Positions 27,496-35,463 are shown, numbered from the stretch's first letter. The stretch is DNA of 64,000 nucleotides from Gemmatimonadota bacterium (GCA_021324775.1 JAJPIM010000041.1:110158-174157); one strand, 5' to 3'. Notes: generated by a model from the letters alone, not told the origin. Translations and numbers: made by a program.

Positions 27496-28215
27496 CTAAG
27501 TCATGCGACGTTCGACCCCATCGATAAACTGTTCGACACTTCGGGCGTTGGACGCAAGCTCAAACAGACGCATACCTACGTCATCCCATTGAGGGTGGGC
27601 AGTCTTTTGATTTCGGAATGTCTTGAACCTATCGAAGACGAACGCCAGGACGTGACTCCTCCAGAGCTTCTGGGGCACACCGGGGCGAGATTGCCGAACG
27701 TCCAGATTCTTCCGTTCACCAAAACAAAAGAGTGAGACGTAATAGCCTAGGTTCGCGAAGGTACCCTTGTCATACAGCGAAAGCGCGGCTTCCTCAATCT
27801 GATCATCGCAAAGTGCCCCTAAAGCGCGAAGCACCCTTTGCATGTTCCCAGAGGTTGGGTTCTTCCAAGGACCGTTTAGTTGGCATTCACCCCTCTTGAC
27901 CTCGGCGATGACCAAGTATGGTCGATCTTGAACGGCTGTGAATGGTGTGTCGTCGACCATGCGATAGCCAACCAGCTCAGCCCGATGTGGGAATCGCACA
28001 CCTAGGATATCAACGTCTGTGCGTTGGTTCACACCCGTGTCCGGGTGAACAACGAAGTTCCGTATACTTAGGAACCCATTGAGACGGAGATACCAGTAGG
28101 CCAACTCCTCCGACCCGATCCACCCGGGGGCCGGATGACCGCCTCTCGCGGCTGTTGACAAGCAGCTGCCCCCAGTGGTAAAAGCGTCATTATCGCTTGT
28201 TGCTGCGCGAGCCAC
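27496..28215 (-). CDS. PD-(D/E)XK-like nuclease-fold protein, function unknown
   Basis: 239 residues from GTG 28215; about 30 polar residues precede the conserved part. It reads GSEELAYWYLRLNGFLSIRN, QRTDVDILGVRFPHR, then YLVIAEVKRGECQLNGPWKN. Asp in DVDILGV and the E-x-K of IAEVKRG form the restriction-type catalytic pattern. The protein is unlike the DUF6602-like gene upstream. The 228 bp between the two holds no gene. Function unknown. Confidence 0.6.
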   Translation of the reverse strand: MARAATSDNDAFTTGGSCLSTAARGGHPAPGWIGSEELAYWYLRLNGFLSIRNFVVHPDTGVNQRTDVDILGVRFPHRAELVGYRMVDDTPFTAVQDRPYLVIAEVKRGECQLNGPWKNPTSGNMQRVLRALGALCDDQIEEAALSLYDKGTFANLGYYVSLFCFGERKNLDVRQSRPGVPQKLWRSHVLAFVFDRFKTFRNQKTAHPQWDDVGMRLFELASNARSVEQFIDGVERRMT

Positions 28216-28369
28216 AAGGGATTAATCGATTGGCCCCCGAGCGTCGAGGGAGCTCCGCTCCTCACATGCGCCGCGTATCGGGGGAGGAACGGCGGATCAA
28301 CATCTCATGTCACGCGCCTGCACGCGGCGTGTGCGTTCACTCCGGGTCGCCTAACCGCTGGAGGCGTCT

Positions 28370-29176
28370 GTGCCCTCGCCGACAAACGCCCGGTTAAATG
28401 GCCCCCGTCGGAAGATCGAACGTGCCAACCAACATATCCGAGAGCTTGAGTCTGCCGAGCGGGCATTCTTCCACGCGGGGTGCTACCGAATTTGGGTTGA
28501 TACAGAGTCGAAACCTGGCTTGAGCACGATAAGCATGGAGGTCGCGCGGCTGCCTGCCGGCGTGCCCCTCATGATCGGTGACGTCGTTCACAACCTGCGG
28601 TCCGCGCTCGATCTCATGATGTATGAAATGGTGGCCCTAACGGGCACACCGCCCAGCGATAACCTCTATTTCCCGTTTCGCAGCACCGCGAAGCGACTCG
28701 AGGAAGCGGTTCGTGATCCAGAGGTACAACGTTTAGGGCCTTCAGTAATCAACCTCATCGTAAATGAGATCAAGCCGTATCCGGAATCAGCAGGCGGCAA
28801 CGGTCGCCTCTACGCCCTCCATCAGCTCGACATCATGGACAAGCACAAATTGCTCATTCCCGCAATCACGATGGTGTGGGCCAAGGGGCTCGATGCGGAA
28901 GCCGACAATGGGAGCCGGCTTACCAATCTCAGACTGACCGCGTGGCAGGGCGCACGTCTCAGTGCGATAACGGTGCCTGGTCGTGTGAGGATCACCAATC
29001 CTGGTCAGGCCTCAGGGGCAATAGCGTTCCGAGAACCGAAGTTCTTCACAGGCGATTCAGTGGTCCCAACGCTGCACATATTGTCGCGGCTCGTCGAAAG
29101 CGTAGTGACGGCTATCGAGGGCCCGTATTTCGCCAGTGGTGTGGCAACGCTTGCAGATAGTCCGACCGAACCGTAA
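28370..29176 (+). CDS. Hypothetical protein with NLRSALD motif
   Basis: 268 residues from GTG 28370, set by GGAGG 5 bp upstream. After ~70 residues comes IGDVVHNLRSALDLMMYEM, a helical segment shared by many uncharacterised proteins. Then FPFRSTAKRLEEAV and HQLDIMDKHKLLIP follow, and a beta-rich C-terminus. It is cytoplasmic. No enzyme motif. It is the last gene of element 1 before the second attachment repeat, 168 bp before the right arm repeats. Confidence 0.55.
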   Translation: MPSPTNARLNGPRRKIERANQHIRELESAERAFFHAGCYRIWVDTESKPGLSTISMEVARLPAGVPLMIGDVVHNLRSALDLMMYEMVALTGTPPSDNLYFPFRSTAKRLEEAVRDPEVQRLGPSVINLIVNEIKPYPESAGGNGRLYALHQLDIMDKHKLLIPAITMVWAKGLDAEADNGSRLTNLRLTAWQGARLSAITVPGRVRITNPGQASGAIAFREPKFFTGDSVVPTLHILSRLVESVVTAIEGPYFASGVATLADSPTEP

Positions 29177-29343
29177 GCAGGGAGCAAGCGATTTTCTCGG
29201 CCCAGATTTTTGGTATAACCTCTCGTGTGGGCCGCCACACACTCCGGGGAATACCACGTCGGCGCCGCGGGGCGTCTCCGGATGGAGGGGGGCCATATGA
29301 CCGTCGTGCTTCCAGTGGATCGAAGGCGAAGGTGCGCGGACCA

Positions 29344-29363
29344 ACTGGGCAAATAACTGGGCA
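29344..29363 (+). repeat. Arm-type direct repeats, right end of element 1
   Basis: ACTGGGCA at 29344 and 29356, a 12-bp period. The block matches the left end (18901-18920) in unit, spacing and orientation. About 85 bp before the attachment repeat. The rest of 29177-29448 has no other feature. Confidence 0.55.
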
Positions 29364-29448
29364 ACTTGGCTGCATGCTGGTGCACCCCAATGCATCCGTA
29401 TGCCCGTGGACAGCACGCGCGCTGATCGCGTGCCCGGCAGGAGAGCGG

Positions 29449-29500
29449 CTTAAAATCCCTTGGGGGAAACCCCGTGCGGGTTCGAGACCCGCCCCTGGCA
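29449..29500 (+). repeat. Attachment repeat, copy 2
   Basis: 52 bp identical to the tRNA-Leu 3' half (18821-18872). It is not a whole tRNA: the acceptor and D arms are missing. It closes element 1 and opens element 2. Confidence 0.92.
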
Positions 29501-29542
29501 TGGAGTTAGCTAGCTAGCGTGACCTCGACGCGACCTTACGAC

Positions 29543-29562
29543 TGGTAGCGTCAGTGGTAGCG
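29543..29562 (+). repeat. Arm-type direct repeats, left end of element 2
   Basis: TGGTAGCG at 29543 and 29555, period 12. Same unit and spacing as 33717-33736 at the right end. Confidence 0.55.
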
Positions 29563-29606
29563 CTTTTTTTTGATTGTGGCATCTGGGCAGGGTGGCCCGC
29601 GGTCAG

Positions 29607-30117
29607 CTATTGCGCGCCGATGTAGGTACCGTAGACCGAGTAGATCAGGGTCGACTGGGGTGCGTGGCCGAGCTGGTTCTTAAGCCACTGGTGATCGCGC
29701 CCGCGCTTGAGGTGCATCACCGCGAACGAATGCCGGCGATGGCGGCGGACCGTCCTTGGGAGCCCTAGCGCCTTCGCAGTCGTGTGGTGCTGGGCGAGCG
29801 CACCGGCCGGGGTGATGCCAGGAAAGAGCAGCGCCGCTGGCGCTAGGGCCATCACGTGCGCCGCCACGATGGCGGTGGCCCAATCCTCCGTCATCGCGAC
29901 GTACCGGCCTTGTACCGACGCGCAAACTCCGCCTTCGATGGATACGGACCATCTTCCGTGCTTTAGCTCGAGGTGGTCGCCGCGGCGTGTCTGGCATCCG
30001 GTGAATGAAAGCGCCCGCACGCAGCAGCAGTAGTCTGATCGTGAGCGGTCCAATGTCGCTCAGCCGCACCCATCGGAAAGACTTGCTCAACTGCCGTTGG
30101 TCAGGCATAACCGTCAA
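29607..30117 (-). pseudogene. Tyrosine integrase remnant of element 2
   Basis: The C-terminal 148 residues carry FTGCQTRRGDHLEL (first catalytic Arg region), VRRHRRHSFAV (His-x-x-Arg), LKNQLGHAPQSTLIY and Tyr in VYGTYIG, the complete catalytic end of a tyrosine recombinase. Upstream, the frame to 30117 (RWVRLSDIGPLTIRLLLLRA) would join it only after a frameshift. The arm and core-binding domains are absent. So the enzyme is truncated. It is a different integrase from that of element 1. Confidence 0.7.
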
Positions 30118-30130
30118 CCATCAGGCGCCG

Positions 30131-30298
30131 ATGCGATTCAACGTGCTCGTAGCCGCCCTCGGCGACTCGAGCACCATCCGCATCAACACGACGGCAATCG
30201 CGGTGTCTTACGACATCAACGGCAATCCGGTCACCCAAGAGTGTATTTCAAATGGCACCTTTGAGCAGATGATCATTTCCAGGGTTCAAAGCGGTTAG
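30131..30298 (+). CDS. Possible small protein
   Basis: 55 residues from ATG 30131 (MRFNVLVAALGDSSTIRINT). It is regular and beta-like, and ends SRVQSG at a TAG. The frame is open further upstream to 30005, overlapping the integrase remnant. No family recognised. Low support. Confidence 0.3.
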   Translation: MRFNVLVAALGDSSTIRINTTAIAVSYDINGNPVTQECISNGTFEQMIISRVQSG

Positions 30299-30437
30299 GC
30301 GACAGGTATCTCTGAGGCTTCAATCCCGCTCCGGGCGGCCGCCGGGCCCGGCTACTACGATTATACGAGACCGTCTGAGACCGGTCGGCCTGGAAGGACC
30401 TAGCCGCCCACGATGAGAGCCTGACATCTAGGACGCC

Positions 30438-31469
30438 GTGCCGAATAGCTCCGCCACCCGCTTTAACGAACTCGCGCAGGCGATCTCAAAGCTTCGCGGC
30501 TCTGATCCAGCGATGCAGATCTGGCCGATGGTCGTTGATGTCTCCGAGTTTGAGGGGTGGCGAAAGAATGTCGAAGTCGCCCGCATGGTCGGAGTCTGCC
30601 GACGGCAAGTCGATGAACTTCGGAGGGACCTCACGCGAGTGCCCCAGGGCAAGAAATACGAATGGATCCTCAAGCCCCTTGAGGGGATGTTTTCGTTCAA
30701 CGAACCGGGCGGCCGGTGGGACTCGACGGTCAGCGCCCACGTAGACGCCAGACTGCTCGCTACACTCGAGGCGTTGGGTGATTTTCTGCCCGAGACCACG
30801 GGCGAGATTCCGCAGGAGGTTCTGAAGTCGGCCCGCCTCCTCGTGGCTCAGATCCGAAAGGCGGTCGTAGGGGCAGACCTACCGGATGCGGTGCGAGAAT
30901 TCTTGCTGGACCAGGTCGAGCTGATGGAGCGGGGGTTCCGCGAGTATCCGCTGACCGGGCCTGCCGCATTCGGTGTGGCGCGCCAAGAGGCGACCTCCAG
31001 GTGGTTTGGCGCACCCGCGGCCTTGCTGCCGTACCAGGACGTTCGCGTTGTCAGGAAGATTGGAGTGGGCTGGCGTCGGCTTGAACGGCTTGCCGATGCG
31101 TGCACTGTTGCATTGGCGATGGGCACCTTCGCCCCCTGGGGTGTCCGGGTCGCCGAGCGATTTGATCTATTTCCGGCGGCTGTGGTTCAGGCGATCGAGC
31201 CATTCCTCGACCCCGCCTCGCCGCCACACGCGTTGCTGGTTCCGAAGGACCACCGCTTGTTGATGCCGGGCGATACGGTGCCACTATCAGCCAATGACGG
31301 GCCAGCTTTGCCGGATGACGACCGGGTACCCCCCTCGGGCGATGGACAGTCGGCACCCGATGGCCATCACGATCCGCATTCGGGCGAGCGGCCGCCGCGC
31401 CCGCACGCCGAGCTGCTTCCTTCCCCGGAGCCAACACACGCGTCACCGCCCGCGGCCTCGGAGGCTTAG
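30438..31469 (+). CDS. Hypothetical protein of element 2 (first of a pair)
   Basis: 343 residues. The first ~250 are helical: RFNELAQAISKLRG, EVARMVGVCRRQVDELRRDL, LLATLEALGDFLPETTGE, LLDQVELMERGFREY and ADACTVALAMGTF. The final ~80 residues are rich in Pro, Asp, Ser and His and probably disordered. A gene for a protein with a Zn-ribbon end follows 123 bp later on the same strand. No motif allows a function. A role in the island's defence cargo is only a guess from context. Confidence 0.5.
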   Translation: MPNSSATRFNELAQAISKLRGSDPAMQIWPMVVDVSEFEGWRKNVEVARMVGVCRRQVDELRRDLTRVPQGKKYEWILKPLEGMFSFNEPGGRWDSTVSAHVDARLLATLEALGDFLPETTGEIPQEVLKSARLLVAQIRKAVVGADLPDAVREFLLDQVELMERGFREYPLTGPAAFGVARQEATSRWFGAPAALLPYQDVRVVRKIGVGWRRLERLADACTVALAMGTFAPWGVRVAERFDLFPAAVVQAIEPFLDPASPPHALLVPKDHRLLMPGDTVPLSANDGPALPDDDRVPPSGDGQSAPDGHHDPHSGERPPRPHAELLPSPEPTHASPPAASEA

Positions 31470-31592
31470 GCACCTCATTCCGGTGACCGCTACCCGCGTT
31501 ACGCTTCCGCGTGGAGCGGCGAGCAGCAATGCTTGGCGGGATCGGCAGTCGACGGAACTTCGCCGCTGGCCTGTAAGCCCGGAGATTTACAC

Positions 31593-32738
31593 ATGCTGGA
31601 TCACGCTGAACTGATGAAGGCATACGACGAATGGATGCGGACGCTTGACACGCCTCCGATCTCGTTCGCTCTGTTCGATAATCGGGTGCTGGTTCCTCGG
31701 TCGTTAGTGCCAGAATGGGTTAAGCGAGAAACCGCTGAGGTCGTTTCACTCGAGCGCCTCGATGAGATGGAGGCGGCCCATCTTTTTACGTGGCGGGGCG
31801 GAGCCGGAGACGACGGGACGGAGCTGGGGGTGCCGCTCTACCTACCAAGTCGCATCGGGCTCTTGGCGTCGTTGCAGCGCAAGGGTTGGACGTCGCTCGA
31901 ACTGCAGGACTACGCCGAGATGGAGACGGCGATCGTCGAGGACTGTCTCGAGCAGGATAACATCTATGAGGAAAACGACGCAGTCGTCGTAGCTCGGCAG
32001 GCCCGCGAAGACTTGGCTGATGTCAATTCGGAAATCTGGGGCCGTTCGCCGGTCGGTGCTCAACCGGCAGGTTGGCACCGCCGCACTTGGAGCAGCATTC
32101 TGACCGCGTTGACAACCGAGGAACTCACGGCAAAGCGCAAGGCGATCGAGGGCTTTGTTGAACGGGTCGAGAATACTGTGTTGGCGACCGCAAATCCTAA
32201 ATGGCAGCGTCGAATAGCGCGCGCGGCATTTGGGCTTCGTTCGCGCGGTGAAACTGTCCTCGCTTTGCTCGTTGGCGCCGACCGGGCCGAGATGCGAGCG
32301 GGATACAACTCAGCAATCTGGCTATCCGGCTCACAAACGCTCGTGCCGGACAGCAACGACCCAGCGGCGTTCGGCCGGATCGATTGGAAACACACTCTAC
32401 ACCACTGGCGGTTCCTCAACGATCCGGACCGGTATCCCCTTCGAGTGCCGGGCTTCGTGCTGATAGGGGGCAAGATCACTTTCGACGGCTTACCGGCGCC
32501 GGAGGACTACGAAAAGGCGCACCGCCTATTCGACTTGGCCGAGTATCTTCGCCTGTACAAAGAGGTCGCTGGGGATCGGCGATGCGCGCATTGCACGGCC
32601 CTCCTCAAGGTTTCGGCCGGGCCCCGATGCAGATATTGCTCGCCTAGATGCGGCCGGGCGTCCCGCCAGAAGCTGCACAGGCAGCGCAAAAAGGCGCAGA
32701 TCCTCCGGAGTAGATCCGCTGGTCCACTGAGCAGATGA
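31593..32738 (+). CDS. Hypothetical protein with C-terminal CGNR-like zinc finger
   Basis: 381 residues from ATG 31593, with GGAG 8 bp upstream; the frame starts 20 codons earlier without a ribosome site. Most of the protein is alpha/beta and acidic. The end RRCAHCTALLKVSAGPRCRY, then CSPRCGRASRQKLHRQRKK, holds Cys pairs followed by a basic tail. It resembles CGNR-type zinc fingers of transcription regulators. Function otherwise unknown. It may bind DNA or RNA and act with the gene before it. Confidence 0.5.
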   Translation: MLDHAELMKAYDEWMRTLDTPPISFALFDNRVLVPRSLVPEWVKRETAEVVSLERLDEMEAAHLFTWRGGAGDDGTELGVPLYLPSRIGLLASLQRKGWTSLELQDYAEMETAIVEDCLEQDNIYEENDAVVVARQAREDLADVNSEIWGRSPVGAQPAGWHRRTWSSILTALTTEELTAKRKAIEGFVERVENTVLATANPKWQRRIARAAFGLRSRGETVLALLVGADRAEMRAGYNSAIWLSGSQTLVPDSNDPAAFGRIDWKHTLHHWRFLNDPDRYPLRVPGFVLIGGKITFDGLPAPEDYEKAHRLFDLAEYLRLYKEVAGDRRCAHCTALLKVSAGPRCRYCSPRCGRASRQKLHRQRKKAQILRSRSAGPLSR

Positions 32739-32777
32739 CGTCTGGGGGGACGCAGAGACGGGTTTTACCAGAAATCG

Positions 32778-32814
32778 CGAACCCCCAACCTCGCAATGCG
32801 AAGCTGGGGGTTCG
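32778..32814. terminator. Strong hairpin after the element 2 gene pair
   Basis: CGAACCCCCA (32778-32787) pairs with TGGGGGTTCG (32805-32814), and inside it TCGC pairs with GCGA. A long GC-rich stem 40 bp after the stop of the zinc-finger gene. No T-run follows on the plus strand. It could be a factor-assisted terminator. Confidence 0.45.
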
Positions 32815-32936
32815 TCACCCCGGCGTCATGCTGCCGCGCTTGCGCGCAGGCGGTATAGGACGGCCCAGGGAATTGTACCTACATACTATCAGCCACCACG
32901 GCTTGCGACAAGCGGGCCTCACCTTGCGGTCGAATT

Positions 32937-33692
32937 ATGGCCTCCGAGCAGGCTTCCAGTACTGTTGTCCCGCCCGTTCCTGGTATGACGTATCGCAGCT
33001 TGTGTCGGTCACTCTCAGCCGAGCGGCTGGCCGCTTACAGCCTAGAGACCGACTTAGACAGTGAAGATGCGCCCGCAAGGTATCTGTGGAACCTCGCACT
33101 CTGCGCGCAACTCCATCCAGTATTCCACATCGTTGAAGTTGCATTTCGCAACGCGCTCTACAACATCGGGGAGCAGGAAACGCGGGGAAGGGGGTTGAAA
33201 TATCAGACGGTCGCGTGTTGGCTGGACGCGAACCCAACCCTACTCAAGCGCGCCGAAGCGGAGGATGTGGCGAACGCGGTTCACCACCTTGGCACTCGTC
33301 ACACCCCTGGACACCTCATATCTCAACTGGGATTTGGCTTCTGGGTTCGCCTCTGCGACGCCCCTTACGAGCAGGGAAATAAGGCTGGTCCGCGTCTGTG
33401 GCCGCGGGCCACCACCGCGTTCGCCTATTGTCCCAAAAGCCACCGAAATCGGAGTGACATCTCAAGGGCGTTTGACGCGTTACGGAATATGCGGAACGAT
33501 ATTGCTCACCACCATCCGGTGTGGGATCGGTCACCAACAGCGTATTTCAATCGCGCTGTCGATCTACTGGCGTGGATGAACCCGACCCTGGCCGCAGTCA
33601 CGCGAACATGCTCTCAGTTTATGGCTGTCCACACTTCCGGGCCCGCGGCGTTTCGGGCTGTGGCCAAGCAGGTGGTGTCCGTGTGCAGGTAA
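32937..33692 (+). CDS. Abi-type HEPN protein, abortive-infection family
   Basis: 251 residues. YRSLCRSLSAERLAAY, RYLWNLALCAQLHPVFHIVE and VAFRNALYN are the hallmarks of Abi_2/AbiD-like proteins. RNMRNDIAHHHPVWD carries the HEPN catalytic pattern Arg-Asn-x3-His (RNDIAHH). These proteins are thought to be RNases that stop growth of phage-infected cells, and occur alone or with an antitoxin. No antitoxin-like gene is visible next to it. It sits at the right end of element 2, 152 bp before the third attachment copy. Confidence 0.75.
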   Translation: MASEQASSTVVPPVPGMTYRSLCRSLSAERLAAYSLETDLDSEDAPARYLWNLALCAQLHPVFHIVEVAFRNALYNIGEQETRGRGLKYQTVACWLDANPTLLKRAEAEDVANAVHHLGTRHTPGHLISQLGFGFWVRLCDAPYEQGNKAGPRLWPRATTAFAYCPKSHRNRSDISRAFDALRNMRNDIAHHHPVWDRSPTAYFNRAVDLLAWMNPTLAAVTRTCSQFMAVHTSGPAAFRAVAKQVVSVCR

Positions 33693-33716
33693 CCCGATAG
33701 AACGGGGCTCGCCTAC

Positions 33717-33736
33717 TGGTAGCGGAATTGGTAGCG
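33717..33736 (+). repeat. Arm-type direct repeats, right end of element 2
   Basis: TGGTAGCG at 33717 and 33729, period 12, matching the left end of element 2. Just after the Abi gene. Confidence 0.55.
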
Positions 33737-33843
33737 TACGTGTGAGACAACCGGATACAGCCGTACACGGTAAACACGCTGATTCCGCGCTCAACTGGGG
33801 CGCGACCCCCGAACGAGCACCGTAACCCCAGCGATCGGTCAGA

Positions 33844-33895
33844 CTTAAAATCCCTTGACCGCAAGGTCATGCGGGTTCGAAACCCGCCCCTGGCA
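33844..33895 (+). repeat. Attachment repeat, copy 3 (variant variable arm)
   Basis: A 52-bp copy of the tRNA-Leu 3' half that differs from the others in the variable arm: TTGACCGCAAGGTCATG here against TTGGGGGAAACCCCGTG. Both arms pair (GACC/GGTC and GGGG/CCCC), so the changes are compensatory. The T-arm has GAAACCC instead of GAGACCC. The copy probably came from another strain's tRNA-Leu. Confidence 0.88.
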
Positions 33896-33977
33896 TGGAG
33901 CTAGCTAGCGCGACTTCGACGCAACCTTACGACTGGTAGTGTCAGTGGTAGCGGTTTTCAGCGACTGCGGCATCTGG
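33896..33977 (+). repeat. Scar of a third element (type-2 left end)
   Basis: From 33896 the sequence tracks 29501-29590 (TGGAG..AGCTAGC..GACGC.ACCTTACGACTGGTAG), including TGGTAGTG and TGGTAGCG at 33934 and 33946. The similarity ends near GCATCTGGGC, just before where an integrase would lie. No integrase follows. It looks like the left end of a lost third element. A VOC gene starts at 34023. Confidence 0.55.
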
Positions 33978-34022
33978 GCGCGGGCATCTATTAAATGCCA
34001 CTACCCAATCTCGGACACTCTA

Positions 34023-34412
34023 ATGATCACGAGCATCCACACCCTGATTTATTCTGACGATGCCCCCGCAACGCGCGCATTCCTTCGCGACGTCCTCGGC
34101 TGGCCCTACGTCGAGGATCTGCCCGGTGGAGGCGCGGGTTGGCTCATCTTCAAGACCGGGCGGAGCGAGATGGGCGTGCACCCGACCCACAGCGTCTACG
34201 ATGGCAAGACGTACGAATCGCCGCGGCACCATCAGATCTCCCTGATGTGCGACGACATCACACGCACGGTCGTTGAACTCAAGGGCAAAGGAGCGGAGTT
34301 CCACGGCGAAGTTCAGGATCACGGATACGGACTCGTGGTCATGTTGGCCGTACCTGGCGCGGACGACATCATGCTTTACGAGCCCAAGCACCTGCTGGCG
34401 TACAGCCTGTGA
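34023..34412 (+). CDS. VOC-superfamily (glyoxalase-like) protein
   Basis: 129 residues from ATG 34023. One VOC module: HTLIYSDDAPATRAFLRDVL, GWPYVE..GAGWLIFKTG, HQISLMCDDITRTVVELKGK, GAEFHGEVQDHGYGLVVML and MLYEPKH. The metal-ligand positions hold His (SIHTL), His (HHQISL) and the late Glu (YEP). It could be a lyase, dioxygenase or antibiotic-binding protein. First normal gene after the island. Confidence 0.75.
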   Translation: MITSIHTLIYSDDAPATRAFLRDVLGWPYVEDLPGGGAGWLIFKTGRSEMGVHPTHSVYDGKTYESPRHHQISLMCDDITRTVVELKGKGAEFHGEVQDHGYGLVVMLAVPGADDIMLYEPKHLLAYSL

Positions 34413-34481
34413 CCGACAAAAAAGCCAACTAACTCACCTTCTCACCTTCTCCAGATTCTGGGCAGGCTGTATCGTTGTGGC

Positions 34482-34994
34482 ATGAAAGGACGTCCGAAGC
34501 CCGGTGAAGCCACGCCCTACTACTTCTCCTTCATCGACCGGATCGCCGACGATGACATCATTTCGGTGCTCGAGAGGCAGTCGGAGGAGACGGCCGCGTT
34601 GTGGTCGCGCATCTCGGAAGAGACGTCGCGTCACCGCTATGCGCCGGACAAGTGGACCATTCGGCAGGTCCTCAACCACCTGAGTGATACGGAGCGCTTA
34701 TTCGTGTTCCGTGCCCTCTGGTTTGCCCGCGGCTTCGACAGCCCGCTGCCCAGCTTCGACCAGCACACGGCGGCCGGATCGGCGCATGCCGATGAGATTC
34801 CCTGGGAGCGGCACGTCGAAGAGTTTCGCGCCGTTCGCCTGGCGACGATTCCGTTCTTTCGGAACTTGCCGTCCGACGCGTGGGTGAAAAGCGGAACGGC
34901 GAGTGGGAACCCGTTCACGGTTCGGGCGCTAGCATTCCTCGCCGCGGGCCACGTGGCCCACCACGTGGCAATCCTGCGCGAGCGATATCTGTAG
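34482..34994 (+). CDS. DinB-family metalloprotein
   Basis: 170 residues. The four-helix DinB fold with its His triad: WTIRQVLNHLSDTERLFVF, and the late AGHVAHHVAILRERY. DinB-like proteins bind a divalent metal and include thiol transferases and damage-inducible proteins. It starts 69 bp after the VOC gene, possibly one unit. Substrate unknown. Confidence 0.8.
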   Translation: MKGRPKPGEATPYYFSFIDRIADDDIISVLERQSEETAALWSRISEETSRHRYAPDKWTIRQVLNHLSDTERLFVFRALWFARGFDSPLPSFDQHTAAGSAHADEIPWERHVEEFRAVRLATIPFFRNLPSDAWVKSGTASGNPFTVRALAFLAAGHVAHHVAILRERYL

Positions 34995-35041
34995 CGTGGC
35001 TGGATCCATCGCTCAGCGAATCCGAATCCGGTGAAGCACCA

Positions 35042-35395
35042 ATGATGCAGCCACCCCGCGTCGCTGCGTCTCACGGTGAGGCATCAAACTCAAGGTTGGC
35101 TACAGTGTCGTTGCGAGCTGCCTCAGTTTCGTGCCTGGCGATTTGGGCCGCGATTTGGCTGATGTTCTTGTTGATGAGCCTATCGCCGTTCGACATCAGG
35201 CACATTCCCGGCATCGGTACGGTCATGCTCGTTGCGCTCGTCGTTGCCTTGGTGGCTCCGATCGCGGCCACGGGACTTGCGGGCGCGGCCTTGGTGCGAC
35301 GGCCCAGGGCACCACTGACCTTGCTGACGTTTGGGTGTGCGCTTGCCGTTCTCGTTGGCCAGGTGGCTCTTTTCCTGCTGTCACGCTGGATGTAA
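35042..35395 (+). CDS. Small integral membrane protein
   Basis: 117 residues from ATG 35042 with GGTGA upstream. Three membrane segments: CLAIWAAIWLMFLLMSLS, VMLVALVVALVAPIAATGLA and LLTFGCALAVLVGQVALFLL. No family recognised. Confidence 0.55.
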   Translation: MMQPPRVAASHGEASNSRLATVSLRAASVSCLAIWAAIWLMFLLMSLSPFDIRHIPGIGTVMLVALVVALVAPIAATGLAGAALVRRPRAPLTLLTFGCALAVLVGQVALFLLSRWM

Positions 35396-35463
35396 TGCCT
35401 GACTTTCGTTGGAGCTAACGTTGAGAGAGACAGTGCCGCCGTGATTGTTTGGCGTTCTCCCGA

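Larger units (their letters stand above)
18873..29500. mobile_element. Integrated element 1 at tRNA-Leu
   Basis: About 10.6 kb between the tRNA and a perfect 52-bp copy of its 3' half. It begins with a tyrosine integrase (now frameshifted) that ends 5 bp past the tRNA. Both ends carry ACTGGGCA twice, 12 bp apart. Cargo: XRE regulator, HNH-like protein, AlbA_2-like protein, two PD-(D/E)XK-like proteins and unknowns, on both strands. With the integrase broken it is probably immobile by itself. Confidence 0.8.
29501..33895. mobile_element. Integrated element 2, in tandem
   Basis: About 4.4 kb between attachment copies 2 and 3. It starts with an integrase remnant on the minus strand, as element 1 does. 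Both ends carry TGGTAGCG twice at a 12-bp period. Cargo is two unknown proteins and an Abi-type HEPN protein, all on the plus strand. Confidence 0.75.

Noticed and set aside
27418..27735. Plus-strand frame across 27496-27735
   Set aside because: It lies opposite the PD-(D/E)XK-like gene, and has no ribosome site.
28348..28399. GCCTAAC ... GTTAAAT with partial pairing, like an integron attC
   Set aside because: It straddles a ribosome site and start codon, cassette order and orientation do not fit, and short GTTRRRY matches (also 27284, 30293) are expected by chance in 15 kb.
29112..29501. Minus-strand frame with [16 protein letters not shown]
   Set aside because: It is the complement of the tRNA-Leu fragment; the same false protein appears at 18727.
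18873..33895. A search by eye for CRISPR arrays or transposase genes in the island
   Set aside because: No regular repeat-spacer units or transposase motifs were found. Only tRNA-site elements are present.
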